Counted from the stretch's first letter, positions 1 to 12,148 are shown. The stretch is 64,000 nt of DNA from Canna indica (GCA_034359265.1 CP136893.1:26606001-26670000), one strand, 5' to 3'. Numbers and translations: made by a program. Notes: a model not told the origin generated them from the sequence alone.

Positions 1-102
1 CTACGCAACTTGTCAGGTCATCCCGAACCAGTCATCTCTTCGGCATCATCTAATCCATCATCCTCGAGTCAGTCCACGCCGGTGTACACTCAAGCGCTCT
101 AG
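1..102 (+). pseudogene. TNPA-like CACTA accessory protein, C-terminal end
   Basis: One frame is open from base 1 to a TAG at 100-102. It encodes a Ser/Pro-rich tail (about 33 residues, including SSASSNPSSSSSQSTP) just upstream of the element's 3' subterminal repeats. In the complete copy at 19376-25747 the second gene, TNPA-like, occupies this position, so the tail is inferred to be the C-terminus of that gene. The rest lies off the window. There is no independent motif to prove the identity. A low-complexity tail of this kind could belong to another element protein. Confidence 0.45.
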
Positions 103-430
103 ACCCCGTCATATAATCCAGACCATCCTCCATCTTGATCGTGAGATTTTTTGTTTGGATATTGAACTTGTTTAACTTATTTTGTTTGGATATTGATACT
201 TCAATTTTGCATTTGAATTATTTTTATACTATCGTGGATAATTATCAATATAAATATAATTGTTTTGATGTATATATGTTGGTGTGTTTGTGATGTGTGA
301 ATGAATGTGTATGAGGTGTTTGTGATGTGTGAATGAATGTGTGTATGAGGGTATGGGTGTGTGAGTTATGTATCAGATAAATGTATCAATGTATCAATGG
401 AAATTTGAAATTTTCAAATTTTCTGGTTAC

Positions 431-848
431 AGGTATTCGTCATCAGCAACGGCTTTCCCACGGGCGTCCGTGGGAAAGCCGTTGCTAAAAGTGTATCGAA
501 AGCCGTTGCTGATGACCTAGAGCAACGGCTTAGCGACGGCGTTTTACTAACGGCGTTGCTACGGACTCAGCGGCCGTTGCTATTAATGTTATCAGCAACG
601 GCTCCGGGTCTGTGGCAAAACCGTTGCTGATAATAGTTTTAGAGATGGCCCGAGCGGCCGTTGCTGATAATGTTTTGAGCGACGGCCCGAGCGGCCATTG
701 CTGATCCGTTGCTAAGTCATCAGCAACGCGACTTTCTGTCACGGCTCTATTGCAACGGCTCAGCCGTTGCTGATGCTCTTCAGCAACGGCTCAGCAACGG
801 CTGATAGCAATGGCATCAGTCGTTGCTGATGACCATTTTTCTAGTAGT
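431..848. repeat. CACTA subterminal repeat array
   Basis: Dense short repeats of CAGCAACGGC and its complement alternate with GC-rich spacers such as GGCCCGAGCGGCCG. Similar arrays flank the complete CACTA copy at about 19394-19680 and 25565-25730. In the CACTA superfamily such arrays bind the element-encoded TNPA protein. That role is family knowledge and is not shown here. Confidence 0.85.
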
Positions 849-1645
849 GGAAGTAGCCATTGCCAATTTTTGGCACACTTCGGTCGACCGATCGGTCGAC
901 CGAATTGGCTACTGCCAATTTTTAACACCATTAAATCAATCGACCGGTCGACCGTACCTGGACTGGGCAGTTTGGTTTGGCTTTGTTTGTTCGTTTTCTA
1001 GTTCCGTCTTCGCTAAGTCTACTTATATAATATTTATTAACTTTAAGTTAAAAACTTTAAAACATAAATGTTATATAAGGATTACCTTCCATTTGGATTC
1101 AATAAAAATATCTAAAAAATTAAAATTCTTAAGAATCAAAATCTAGTTTTTGGGGTCTAGTACAAATTTCTGAAAAACAAAAAATTTGTAATCTCCCGGG
1201 TCAAATATGGGTAGGCTAAAGACTTCCAAAAAATTCTTAAAAATATCTCGTTATCTAGTTCCTACCCAAGGAATAATTACTGCCATTTTTTATGTCGAGA
1301 AAGTGTCTAGGTCATATAGCACTCCAAGGAGCTCCCTAGGCTTAGTGAATTTAAGGACGATTTCTGGGTTTTCATATTTTGGGATTCGGGGATGGTTTTT
1401 GGGTTCTTATGTATCATCATGAGGATTTACAACATAAACAAGACACCCTAAACCTAGACTCTATCTTCCCGACGAATCCGAGCGCGTCTACGAGCGTCCT
1501 TGCCGATTTCTCCAATTTTTCTGATCGCGGATGTCATCCGCTAACCGATATGGAATCGGAAAGTATTTCTCAATGAAACACTAGTTCCATATTTGTTATC
1601 ATCAAAATCGAGATTAAGACCAAGATTGAAAATCTTAAGCCAACA
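849..1645 (-). mobile_element. Copia-type LTR fragment, reverse orientation
   Basis: Reverse-complemented, the sequence begins TGTTGGCTTAAGATTTTC at 1645 and continues with the conserved LTR words TTTTGATGATAACAAA and TTATATAACATTTATGTT, which recur in the other Copia LTRs of this window. The palindromic cluster GGTCGACCGATCGGTCGACC is at about 883-902. The LTR is cut at 848/849 by the CACTA element, and the missing part should lie left of that element, outside the window. Confidence 0.8.
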
Positions 1646-1650
1646 AATAC

Positions 1651-3218
1651 TGTCAGTGGACTACACTAGAGGGGATGAATTATGTGTTAACTAAATACTT
1701 AACTTAATTCAATTTTAATCGTTTCTTACCATCATTAGGCAAATGACAATTTAAAGACTAAATACGGAAGCAATTAAACACAAACAAGATGTCAATGCTA
1801 ACACTTTGATTTATAGTGGTTTGGCCCCAATGCCTACTCCACTACCTAAGCACCCCGCTTAGGATTTCCAAACTTTACTAGATTATATCATTTCCCTTAC
1901 AATGAGGACCTTTTACCCAGAGAGTCTTCACTCTCCCACTGAAGGCACTTCCACACCCAAAAGTCTCCGCCCTCCTACCGAGAGCACTCTTCCACCTCAA
2001 TCTTAAGGGACAACAATAACTAATCCTAGCAAACTAAGTTTACATTGATGAATTTAAGCCTTACAACCTAGGCAACCACCCAACTCATGATCAATACACT
2101 AGATCTTTACATAACTTGAGAAATACAACAAATAAACAATAAAATACACAAGTAATAGAGAATAATAATAAATAACACAAACTTAGCTCTCAAACAATGA
2201 ATCCTAGCTCCTCTTGATCCCTTGATGATGAATCAAATCAAGCTTGATGTCAAACTCAAGAAAGACAAGATAAAAGACTAGGGTTTCAATAAAGATGACT
2301 TAATGAGCCTTATAGATGATCATAAGATGTCACAATAGGTTCCATAAGTTCATAAGAAGGTCGAGAAGACTTTTCTTATAGGTAGAACATCAAGTGGTCG
2401 TCGGGCTTAACAAAAATAAACAACTATTTTTTAAGACGTTAGCCCGCCGGTCGATCGATATATCAGTCAGTCGACAAGACGTCGATCGAACGTCCACTGT
2501 GGGTTTTTGCCTCTCGCTAATCGATGGTCGGTCGATCGACCATTTGATCGAGACTGCTATAAGACCAGTTTCAACAAGGTCTAGTCTTCCCTAAAAACTT
2601 TATATAATATTTTTTAACTTTGAGACATAAATGTTATATAAGGATTACCCTCCATTTGGATTCAATAAAAATATCTAAAAAAATAAAATTCTTAAGAATC
2701 AAAATCTAACTTTTGGGGTCTTGTACAAATTTATGAAAATAGTAAATTTTTTAATATATGGGGTTAAATATGAATAGGTTAAAGGCTTCTAGGAATTCCT
2801 TAAAAATAGGTCATTAACTTGTTTCTACCTAACGAACAATTACCGGAACTTTTTGTGCCAAGAAAATGTCTAGGTCATATAACCCTCCAAGGAGTTTCCT
2901 AGGCTTAGAGAATTTCTGGGCCGTTTTTCTATTTTAAATGTTTTGGGGTTCGGGTTTTGGTTTTTGGGTTCTTATGCATCAAATAGAGGATTTACAACAC
3001 ATGCTAGATACCCTAAACCTAAACTCTATCTTTCCATTGAAATTCGAGCGTCAACGATCGTCCTTGCTGATTTCTCCAATTTCTTCGATTTTTTGATCGG
3101 AAACGTCGTGCGCTAACCGATATGGAACCTGAAAATAATTCTCCATGAAATCATTAGTTCTATATTTGTTATCATCAAAACTGATATTAAAACCAAAATT
3201 GAAAACCTTACACCAACA
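1651..3218 (-). mobile_element. Solo Copia-type LTR, reverse orientation (TSD AATAC)
   Basis: The LTR runs from TGTCAGTGGA to CACCAACA and is flanked by perfect 5-bp duplications, AATAC at 1646-1650 and 3219-3223. It is 1568 bp. It carries the same words as the other Copia LTRs of the window, including the cluster of TCGATCGACC-type palindromes at about 2447-2560. No primer site, polypurine tract or internal coding region is attached, so it is a solo LTR formed by recombination. Its left edge touches the duplication that follows the LTR ending at 1645. Confidence 0.88.
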
Positions 3219-3594
3219 AATACCTCAAATGAAATATATTCAACAGATATACTAGCACACAATTAGTATGTACCCTAAATGGGAAGGATATCAAGTTTCA
3301 TTAATACGACGACACTAGATATGAATGTGGGTATTCATTAAATATATTCAACGGATATACTAGCACATAATTAGGCATGTCGAAGATAGACTTTTGTAAG
3401 GTTTTTGACAATTCTAAAATCGTAACTCTTTCATTGTCTAAATAAAAATAAATAAAATAATTAATATATGGATATACAAGCTGTATATCCTTAATATATG
3501 GATCAACTCTATCAACTCTTTTCTTAATTATCATTCTCCTTACAATTTCCTTGACTTCTCCTTTCTAATTATTATTAATTTCATCCCACTATAA
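3219..3594. repeat. Background repeat unit, copy A (part 1)
   Basis: Non-coding DNA with diverged copies elsewhere in the window. The stretch from TATTCAACAGATATACTAGC to the CCTTTCTAATTATTATT region matches 15460-15502 plus 16795-17124, and partly 8530-9000. The unit continues on the other side of the hAT insertion at 6742. No gene or known element is recognised in it. Confidence 0.65.
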
Positions 3595-3915
3595 TAGAGG
3601 TGGCAATGGGCTGGGCCAGCCCATGGGAGGCACGGGCCGGGCCTGGCCCAGCACGGCTGTGCCTAGAAGACGGGCTAGGCTCGCCTTCTGGGCACGTGGG
3701 TCGTGCTCGGCATGGCACGCGGGCCGAGCACGGCCCACGTGCCCATGCTCTGGGCGAGCACGGGAGGCCTGGCGTGCGCCAGGCCTAGGTCGGCGCTGCC
3801 ATACCAGGGTCTGGCAGCGCCGACCTACGTTTGGCGTGCGCCAGATGTTTGGCCACCTAGGCCTGGCGCGCACCAGACGTAGGTCGGCCCGAGCCAAACT
3901 TGGCTCGCGCCAACG

Positions 3916-3916
<1 letters not shown>

Positions 3917-3966
<50 letters not shown>
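3917..3966. repeat. (TA)n microsatellite
   Basis: About 25 uninterrupted TA dinucleotides just after the GC-rich 5' end of the hAT element and before its transposase gene. It may overlap the element's promoter region. Confidence 0.95.
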
Positions 3967-3968
<2 letters not shown>

Positions 3969-4208
3969 CTGTAAATACCCCCTCCCCTTCTTCATTTCTT
4001 CTATCTTCATCTTCAACTCTTTCTCTCAATCCTCAACTCTCAACTCTCAACTCTCATTTCTCAACTCTCTTACTCTCAACGATCAACAACATTTTAAGCT
4101 CATCAAAAAGCCAAGGATTCAAGATTGTTGTTAATTTTTTTTAATCTCTTCAATTTGTTTCATTGATTAGTATAATATTTATACTTTTTATATTTTTAAT
4201 TTTTACTA

Positions 4209-6130
4209 ATGGCGGATGAAGATTTTTCAAGTTATACTCCACAAACTGGATTAAATATGTTAGAAGAAATGTCTTCTGCTACTCCTACCACTCAACAAAA
4301 CCAAAACATAGAGATAAGTCCATCTATTAATTTATGTCCATCAGGTAAAAAAAAAGTATGGTTTGAGAATATTTTGAGAAAATAATTGAACCTGATGGCA
4401 CCATAACAAAAGCCCGATGCAAAAAATGTCAAAAAATTCTTTCGGCTTCAACAACCGGAGGAACTGGTCATTTATTACGTCATGCAAAGGGTCATGACAC
4501 TAAGGTTACACAAGCTCAACAAATTCTTAATTTATCTTCTTCTGGTTTAAAAGCTTTTTCGTATGATCATGATTTTCAACGTCGAGAACTTGCAAAATTA
4601 ATTGTTCAAAGTGAATCTTTTTTTAGTTTTGTTGATCAACCAAGATTTTCTAGTTGGATTCAAAATACTTTACAACCAAAATATAAAAAAATTACTCGAA
4701 ATACAATGAAAAGTGATGCTTTAAAATTATTTTTTACATATAGAGAAAATATAATGACTAGTTTTCAAAATAATAAATTAAATTTTTTTTTAACATCTGA
4801 TGTTTGGTCTAGTCAACGTACTACTAATTCTTACATTTGTGTTACTACACATTGGATTGATGAAAATTTTATTTTGCAAAAAAGAATAATTAGTTTTAAA
4901 GTTTTTGAATATCCACGTACTTCTATTGTCATTTTTTCTACTATTAGGTTTGTAACAACTTTCTATAATATAAATGATAAGAAAATTTCGATTAGTTTTG
5001 ATAATGCTAGTAATAATGATGCTGTTATCCCTCCCCTTATACAGTTATTTAAACCAGTATTAGAAGGTGAATTATTTCATGTTCGTTGTGTTTATCATGT
5101 TATTAATTTATGTGTACAAGATGGTTTAAAATAAGTAAATATACATGTAGAAAAAATAAGAGATGTTATTAGATATATGCGTTCTTCAAAAGCAAGAACA
5201 CAAGAATTTAAAAAATTATGTCAATCTTTTAATAAACTATTTAAAAAATTTAATGGTGATGTTATTACTAGATGGAATTCAATATATCATATGCTTATGT
5301 CTACAATAAGATATCAAGATATCCTTACAATGTTTTACAATTAAAATATGCCTGGTGATCCAATTAATAATAATGATTGGTTAGTTGCTGAGCATATTAC
5401 TCAAATTTTAGAACTTTTTAATAAAGCTACCGAACAATTTTCCGGTGTTTATTATCCTACATGTAATTTAACTCTTTCACATATAGTTCATATTAGTGAA
5501 GTATTTTCTTTATATAGACACCATCTTTTATTTGCACAAATTATTTCTTTAATGGAATCTAAATTTAAAAAGTATTGGTCAGATATACCTACTTTATTTT
5601 GTTTAGCAATATGTTTAGATCCTAGAATGAAAATTGATGATTTAAATATGTTGTTAGATGATTATTATAACAATATGGAATTAGATAATGTTGAAGAAAA
5701 ACAAATTAAAAATTTGAATTTATTGAATTCTATGTTTGTATTTTACGCTTCAAAATTTGGTGATACAATTATAAATAAGACAACATCTTCTTCTTCTAGA
5801 TTAAGAGATGATTGTGGAAATAGTATTAATTCTCAACTTGGTCGTAGAATAAAAAAGTCTAAATCTACTAATTTTATTGAATTACTTTTTTTTCTAGATC
5901 ATAATCATTCTGAAGAAATAGATGATAATAAAATTTTAGCATGATGGAAAAAATAAGAAAATACGTATCCTATTATTTCCATCGTGGCACGTGATATACT
6001 AACTATTCTTGTGTCTACAGTAGCTTTCGAGTCTTGTTTTAGTGCAGGAAATAGAATTCTCGACAAAAGATAAGGGAGAACACGACACTTCATCATCGGG
6101 AGAGGAGGAAGCTCAAACAAGCGAAGCTAG
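4209..6130 (+). pseudogene. hAT transposase, decayed
   Basis: The start is ATG at 4209 (MADEDFSSYTPQTG). A BED-type zinc finger follows (residues CKKCQK and HLLRHAKGH, a C-x2-C...H-x4-H pattern). Next comes the RNase H-like hAT core (TSDVWSSQRTTNSYICVTTH, about 4791-4860). The end is a hAT dimerisation block (FESCFSAGNRILDKR, about 6027-6071). A frameshift near 4360-4380 separates the N-terminus from the zinc finger. In-frame stops lie at 5132, 5342, 5945 and about 5954. The rest stays in one frame, so decay is recent to moderate. The protein family cuts and pastes DNA at the 12-bp ends; this copy cannot make a full protein. Confidence 0.93.
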
Positions 6131-6741
6131 TGCTGCTGATCCAAGTACAAGTTAAATCACCGGGACTACGGGTGATTAAAAATGTAAAAAGAACTACGTA
6201 GACTTGATCCTTCTATAGTTAATCATTGAGGAGTACAAGTTTAGCAATAAAAGGTACGTAGGCAACCTTTTAAGGTGCGGTCTATTATAATATTAAAAAA
6301 AATTATTTTATCATTGGATGAATATTTTTGTATTAAAGATAAATAAAAATTTAATTATAATTTAAATTTTTAAATTTTTTTTTATTAATTTATACTGTGT
6401 TACATATAAAAAATGTGTTAAAAAATATATAATAAAATTTAGTACAATGATTAATAAAATTAGATGTCCAAGTTCAAAATTAACCCGTAATCATTAATTT
6501 TTAAAATTAAATTTTAAACCTTTAAAAATTTAAATTTAAAAATTTAAATTAAATAATTAATTTTCGGATCGGCCCGAGCCCGGCCCCGGCCCGAGCCCAA
6601 CTGGGTGGGCTCGGGCTCGAGCCGGGCTTGGCTGCCAATGGTTCGGGCCATACCAGGCATGGCCCGAAATATAGCCGGGCCGTGCCCGGCCCGGCCCGGA
6701 GGTCGTTGGGCCTGCCCGGGCACGGTCCGTTGCCACCTCTA

Positions 6742-6939
6742 CACTATAATTGACATTAGTCGATAGGATAATTTATTCCTGCCTGCAAATCTCACATCCT
6801 CTCCCTCCCCATATCTTGCCTAAATCACCGATAAAATTATTTAGTATCACACGACCTTTTTAGTTTTCCCTTGTTCGCCTTTCGTGTAATATTGTGGTTG
6901 ATCCCTAATCTCTATCAACTCTTTCCTTATCATTCTCTT
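6742..6939. repeat. Background repeat unit, copy A (part 2)
   Basis: Continuation of 3219-3594 after the hAT element. The words CCTCCCCATAT, CCTAAATCAC and TTTTCCCTTG(T/C)TC recur in the same order at 12030-12120 and 17725-17815. No coding signal is seen. Confidence 0.6.
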
Positions 6940-8422
6940 TTTACAGACCAAAACAATGTAATTTATTTGAAATGTCTTAATCAAATATTTACAGACTCAT
7001 GAATATAACTATTATGGGCCTAGTCTTAGGAAATGGCCTCCTAATTGTTGATTTCAGCACATAGCATTTTAATTTCAACACATAAAATTAGGGACAACAT
7101 TTTAATTAATTTTTCAGCACATGAATAATAATTTCCAGCGATTTAAAATATTATTTCAGCATATAATAAATAAATTACAGCATAGCAATTAAAATTCCAG
7201 CGTGTATGTAATTGTTGTAGAGCCTAATTAAAGTAAGCATCTCAACATAAATCCACGTACACGTAGAATAAATAAATCTACACTTGCATAAAATCATAAT
7301 GATATACATTCAACAATATTAACATGAAAAGTACCTCATAATTCTATTCCTTAGACAATGATCACTTACTATAAAGTATCACAAGAATAGCCTAAAGATT
7401 AGGGATTTTCAAGATATAAGAATTAAAGAAATTTAAACTATATATGTTCTTCCTAATCCTCATGGCCGGATCTTCCTATTTTCCCAACAGGATAGGCGGC
7501 CACAATTCAATACTCTACCATGATCATCATACAATTAACTAGATTTAGAAGTCTACAATTATATCGACATGAGGACAAATTTCTATGTTTGCTACTCTAG
7601 TATATTCGGCCAACCCTACTCATAAGGTTTTGCCCTTCCTTAGGCCAGGGCTCAAACAACTAGTTTCTACCAACGGTTGAACTACCAAAATTTTATAAAG
7701 GATCTTGAAATCTTAAGCTCATGATATAATTAATTCTAATCAATTAAATTTTCATAAAAATTTTGGCATGACATTCCCTAAAAACCCCACAATCGGCCAG
7801 TCCTAAATTTCAAAAAAATCATCATCAACGATCCAAGAAACTCATTACTGAGAAGAGGGAGAAATCGAGGATCAATAAAACCAAGGTTTTAGCAAGAATC
7901 AACAAGAAAATCTCGATTTCATCATAAAAATTATTCAGCCAACATGGATTTCTTTTTCAAATAAAAATCCTACACCACTCACCTCTAAGTAGACGAGAAG
8001 GAAATCAATCAACGCGACTCCGATCTTCCGACGGCAAACCCTTGGTCCGGCGCGCCACCCCTCCTCTCTCTATCTCTTCGCCCCCTTGTTGTCCGCACGG
8101 CTCCCCTTGATCCATACGGCGGCTTGAGGGTTGATTTATATATATATATTTTGAAAATATTACCTCATTGCCCTTCTCACTTAAACCCAATAAGCCACCT
8201 CTACCCGCATTCATTTTAAGCCTCAAATGAACCCGATTCTAACCTAACAAGAGTCCAAGATTCAACTTAATAATAAACATACACATTTAGAGAGCTTATG
8301 CAATTTAAGATGTACTCAACCGTACCTTCTATTTGTGGCGGCCTCGCGACTCGACTCGGCTAGACCCCGGACCGGCTTGCTGAGCCAAATAAAATAAATT
8401 TTAGAATTTTTTGGATATTACA
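6940..8422 (-). mobile_element. Gypsy-type LTR, reverse orientation (probable solo; TSD CTCTT)
   Basis: On the minus strand it begins TGTAATATCCAAAAAATT at 8422, like the start of the 9017 LTR (TGTAATACCCAAAATATT). CTCTT occurs at 6935-6939 and 8423-8427, consistent with a 5-bp target duplication. The distal end (TTTACAGACC on the plus strand) is not a clean TG/CA terminus, so the left edge is uncertain by a few bases. No gene inside; the small open frame at 8005-8226 corresponds to LTR leader sequence. Confidence 0.6.
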
Positions 8423-9016
8423 CTCTTGCTCGCCTTTTGTGTAATATTGACGTCGATCCCTTCTGTCTTTATTATGATCTCTATCAACTCTTTTCTTATC
8501 ATTGTCTTTGTTTTGTATAACTTCTCATTTTTAAAAATAATTGAAATTAGGTACATTCAAGATAGGCTTTTGCACGATTTTTGATGGTCCTAAAACAATA
8601 AACTCTTTCCTTATTGAAATAAAAATAAACAAAATAATTAATGTATAGATAAATAAGCTACTTAAAATTCTTTTGCACGATCTTTGATGGTTCTAGAACC
8701 ATCAACTCTTTCCTTATTGAAATAAAAATAAATAAAGTAATTAATGTATGGATAAATAAGCTACGTAAAACTCTATCAAATCTTTCATTATCATCCATAT
8801 TTTTCTTTAATTGATCATCCGACTTTTTTACTTTTCTCTTGCTCGTCTTTTGTGTAATATTACTGTTGATCCCTTCTTCGTTGTGAACTTCATCATTACT
8901 TGCCTAAGGATACAACAATTTGCACGTAAATCTCTATCAACTCTTTCGTTATCGTTGTCTTTGTTTTTTTATTTAACTTATCATTTCTAATTATTATATT
9001 GTCGGGATATAATTAG
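8423..9016. repeat. Background repeat unit, copy B (part 1)
   Basis: Diverged copy of the local unit. CTCTTGCTCG.CTTTTGTGTAATATT appears at 8423 and again at 8837, and TTGAAATAAAAATAAA.AAA.TAATTAATGTAT appears twice (about 8618 and 8718). So this copy has an internal partial duplication of about 100 bp. No gene is seen. Confidence 0.6.
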
Positions 9017-11972
9017 TGTAATACCCAAAATATTAATAGTAATATTTTATTTTTGAGCGGAGGATTGTGGACCCTAGTTAGCGCGGATTGACGGGAAGCT
9101 TCGGGATTAGACCCGAGTAGGCATTTAATGTATTAAAATTAAGAGAAATTTTATTTATCTTATCTCTGTGATTTAGCATTCTAGGGAGATAGAGGGTCTC
9201 GAGGCAAATTTGGCGGTGCAATCGGATCTCGAATCGGAGTTAGATCGGATGAGTTATGGGTTGTTTAAGTCAGATTTCTAAGGTAGGGGTGTTTTGGTCA
9301 TTTGGACCCAATCAATATCTATTAGAACCTAGGGTGTGCAACTAGGGGTTTTTGAGCCGCGCGCCACCCGAGGTAGGAGAGAGGAGAGAGAGGGTGCCGT
9401 CAAGGAGGAGGAGCTGCCGGAGTCGGATTTTCGCGAGTTCATTGGTGTCGATCGGGGGAAGATCATGCGCGTCTTCTTCTTCCATTTTCTCTCCGTTCGG
9501 TGAGTGGATTTAGGCCTTCTTTTCTCCAATTCTTGATTCATGTCGTTGTTTTTATGTTTCGGGGTTTTTCGTCGATTTTTGACGTATTTTTCTGATATCA
9601 AATCAGAAATAAAAATCGGGGTTCTTCCTTTGTAAATTTTTTTTTAAAAAAAAAAGACGCCTTGAGCAGCTGTCGTCGGCACGGCCGCCGTTAGGAGCAG
9701 CCGCTGCCAGGCGACGGTGGGTTAGGCCGTGGCCTGGCCAGGTCGGCGATGGCGCCACCGGTCGGGCCCTGGCCTGTCCAAGCGGCGGCGAGATGTTGTC
9801 GGATGACGGGGGACCCGGCGAGGACCCCGTCCGGCCGAATCCCTGGCGGTGCGCGGCGGCGACGGCCGGATAAGGGGTGGCGGCGGCGATGGAGGGGAGG
9901 AGAAGATGAAGATGACCTAAGTGGGGCAGATGATATGAAGGGTTGAGATTGGTTTGGATGAGATGGAGGGTAAGACTGTGGATGCATCAGATTAGATGGA
10001 AGGCCGAGATTGCATTAGGTTAGATGAAGAGCTGTGATTACATCTGGTTAGATGAGGGGCTGTGATTGCATCATGTAGATGGAGAGCTATGATTGCATCT
10101 GGTTAGATGGAGCGCTGTGACTACATCTGATTAGATGTAAGGCTATGATTTCATCTTGTAGATGGAGAGTGGTAATTGTATCTGGATAGATATATATAAG
10201 GCTGATATTGCATCATGTTAAATAGAGGGCTGCGATTGCATCAGATTAGGTAGAAGACTGTGATGTGATCTTGTTTAGATGAAGGACTGTGATTTCATTA
10301 CTGGTTTATTGATTGGAACACCGTTATATTTATTTATAGCATTGATTTATTAAATAAATTAAGACATTTCTTTTATTATTCTAAATAATTATTTGGAGGT
10401 CTTAAAGTTAGCAAAGCTATTCAAATTATATATGAATTTTCACCTAATCGACGTTCCGGGTTCATTGGTGAGGTCTGTTTCACCCTAAGACCTTCATATT
10501 TTGAAAACAGTAGCCGGATGTCGCCTCATTTTGCGTGTCAAGCTGAAAAATCATATTTTATATATTTTTATGATTCACTCTGAGATGATTCATGGATATA
10601 GGATTTAATGAGGTGAATTTTATCCTAGATCAGTGGTTTTTATGACGAGTTATTTTATCATGTTCCAGTTCATTGATGTATAGTTGGAGTTTCTTTTTGC
10701 ACTGTTTTCATGATACACGTGCATCCTTTCTTACAGTGCTATAGTTCTATTTATGATTGTTTATTTGTGCTGAGCATTCGTAATATATGAGCACTATTTC
10801 TTCATATATATCTGTATGTGATTGTGATGTATAGCAGGAGGAGGTGGAGGATGAGGTATGCACTTGACATACCTTTTATTACTTGTTGATAGCACATATT
10901 GTTCATACTGATATACTTGCGTGTGTGGTGTTGTGATGTGCTTGTTGCATTTCCCGGAAGCCTCACTGGTGAGGAGAGGGTATGCCCCAAAGAGACAGCG
11001 TTGGCCTTATTCCCAAAGTCCGGCTGGTGAGAGGAGATCATACCCCAAATAGACAGTCCGGAGACCCGAGCAGGTGAGGGGAACGTATGCCCCAACAGGC
11101 CAGCTCGGAAGAGCCAGTGTCGGTGAGGGGAGGGCACGCCCCAAAGAGACGGCACTGAGCTGGGTTGTAGTTCGGCGTCCACCCGTCTACCTACACTATG
11201 TGGCTATGTGGGACCGACGGGTCCGGAGAGCATGCATATGATTGGGGTGCTGCATTGCATGCATATGATTGAGGTGTTGCATTTATCCTTGGTTATGTTT
11301 ATATTTATTGATGGATGCTTATACTTATTGTTGTGGATATGAGTAGGGTAGCATATGTGTTACTGATGTTTGTTACGTCATTTTTAAAGATATTTTATAC
11401 TTGTTGACGGATGTTGATTTCATGCATACGGATATATTATTGTTGATTGCTTTTGACATTGTTGTTACGTTATTGATATCGGCTTTTGTATTTTTATGCA
11501 TGATGATTGATTTGGTGAATTGAGGACCGATCTACTCACTAAGTCCTAGTTGGACTTACCCCTCATTTATGTTATTTTTCAGCACCTGAGTTGGATCAGA
11601 GAGGTACCGAGGTGCAGTAGCGCAGCTGGTGGAGGCAGGGCAGCGGGTCTCGTGACATGTCATGATCGAGGAGGATACCTGAGTCATTTTAGTGTCTGTT
11701 TGAGTTGTTGAGTCATGTTGACTCGGGTCGTGGTTTTCGCATTTTATTTTTACTTGAGGAGTCTTGTTTATTTATTTGAACTCCTTTTTAATAAACTTGT
11801 TTCAGTGTGTTCATATTGAGTTTTGGGTTTGGTTTGGTTCGTGGTGTCATGTCTATCCTTTTAAAAAAAAAAAAACTCATATTGTTCAAGTTATTGTTGT
11901 TTTGATGAGTTGGGTTAGGCTTCGGGGAACGTGGCATATCCTGGCCGATCATACCAAATTTAGGGTGTGACA
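9017..11972 (+). mobile_element. Solo Gypsy-type LTR (TSD ATTAG)
   Basis: Runs from TGTAATACCC to GGGTGTGACA, flanked by perfect ATTAG at 9012-9016 and 11973-11977; 2956 bp. The flanks join into a sequence that matches the uninterrupted paralogue near 17660-17700 (AAGATATAATTGATATTAACCC), which confirms both edges. Positions 10960-11170 hold four degenerate copies of a GGTGAGGGGA...CCCCAAAGAGACAG unit, and 11530-11670 holds the block CTACTCACTAAGTCC...CATGTCATGATCG shared by the other LTRs of this type. No internal region is attached. Confidence 0.92.
9945..10300 (+). repeat. Minisatellite, about 28-bp unit, within the LTR
   Basis: About a dozen imperfect tandem copies of GATTGCATCTGGTTAGATGG followed by AGAGCTGT-like sequence. 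No comparable array is obvious in the related LTRs at 12149, 26387 or 51093, so it looks like an expansion private to this copy or subfamily. Confidence 0.8.
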
Positions 11973-12148
11973 ATTAGCATTGGTCCTAAGGATTGGCATA
12001 CAACAATTTACTCCTTCGTGAGAATGTCATCTCCTCCCCCTCCCCATATATCACCTAAATCACTAACAAAATCACCCCTCTTTTTCGTTTTCCCTTGCTC
12101 ATCTTTTGTGTAATGTTGCCATTGATTTGTTCCTTTTTCATTGCTTAC
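11973..12148. repeat. Background repeat unit, copy B (part 2)
   Basis: Resumes the unit after the 9017-11972 LTR (CATTGGTCCTAAGGATTGGCATACAACA), parallel to 17672-17700. Interrupted again at 12148 by the next LTR. Confidence 0.6.

Larger units (their letters stand above)
1..848 (+). mobile_element. CACTA element, 3' end (runs off the left edge)
   Basis: The right terminus reads TTTTTCTAGTAGTG and ends at 848. It matches the right end of the complete CACTA element at 19376-25747. Positions 431-848 hold many direct and inverted copies of the subterminal motif CAGCAACGGC/GCCGTTGCTG, as expected for transposase binding sites. The last 190 bases are nearly identical to 25565-25747, so both belong to one family. 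Positions 180-430 are AT-rich and carry no recognisable gene. The element sits inside a Copia-type LTR that continues at 849. Its left half, left terminus and target duplication are outside the window. Confidence 0.9.
3595..6741 (+). mobile_element. hAT-superfamily DNA transposon (TSD CACTATAA)
   Basis: The element has terminal inverted repeats TAGAGGTGGCAA (3595-3606) and TTGCCACCTCTA (6730-6741), with perfect 8-bp duplications CACTATAA at 3587-3594 and 6742-6749. Both ends have GC-rich subterminal repeats (GGGCCGGGCC-type, about 3605-3910 and 6567-6730). The inside holds one decayed transposase gene. Length 3147 bp. The 8-bp duplication, inverted-repeat type and BED/hAT protein all agree on the superfamily. 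It is probably unable to move by itself, but its ends look intact enough to be mobilised in trans. Confidence 0.96.

Noticed and set aside
1440..1460. Telomere-like CCCTAAACCTA words
   Set aside because: Part of the conserved Copia LTR sequence, single copies only, not an array.
3589..4029. 146-residue minus-strand frame rich in Arg/Ala/Pro and Tyr-Ile repeats
   Set aside because: Composition artefact of the GC-rich hAT subterminal repeats and the (TA)n tract.
9691..9987. Arg/Pro-rich frames on both strands
   Set aside because: GC-rich stretch of an LTR; no domain, and the surrounding LTR boundaries are secure.
10802..11182. 126-residue minus-strand frame
   Set aside because: Made of the repeated LTR block with CCCCAAAGAGAC; the same frame pattern recurs in the LTR at 52512-52751.
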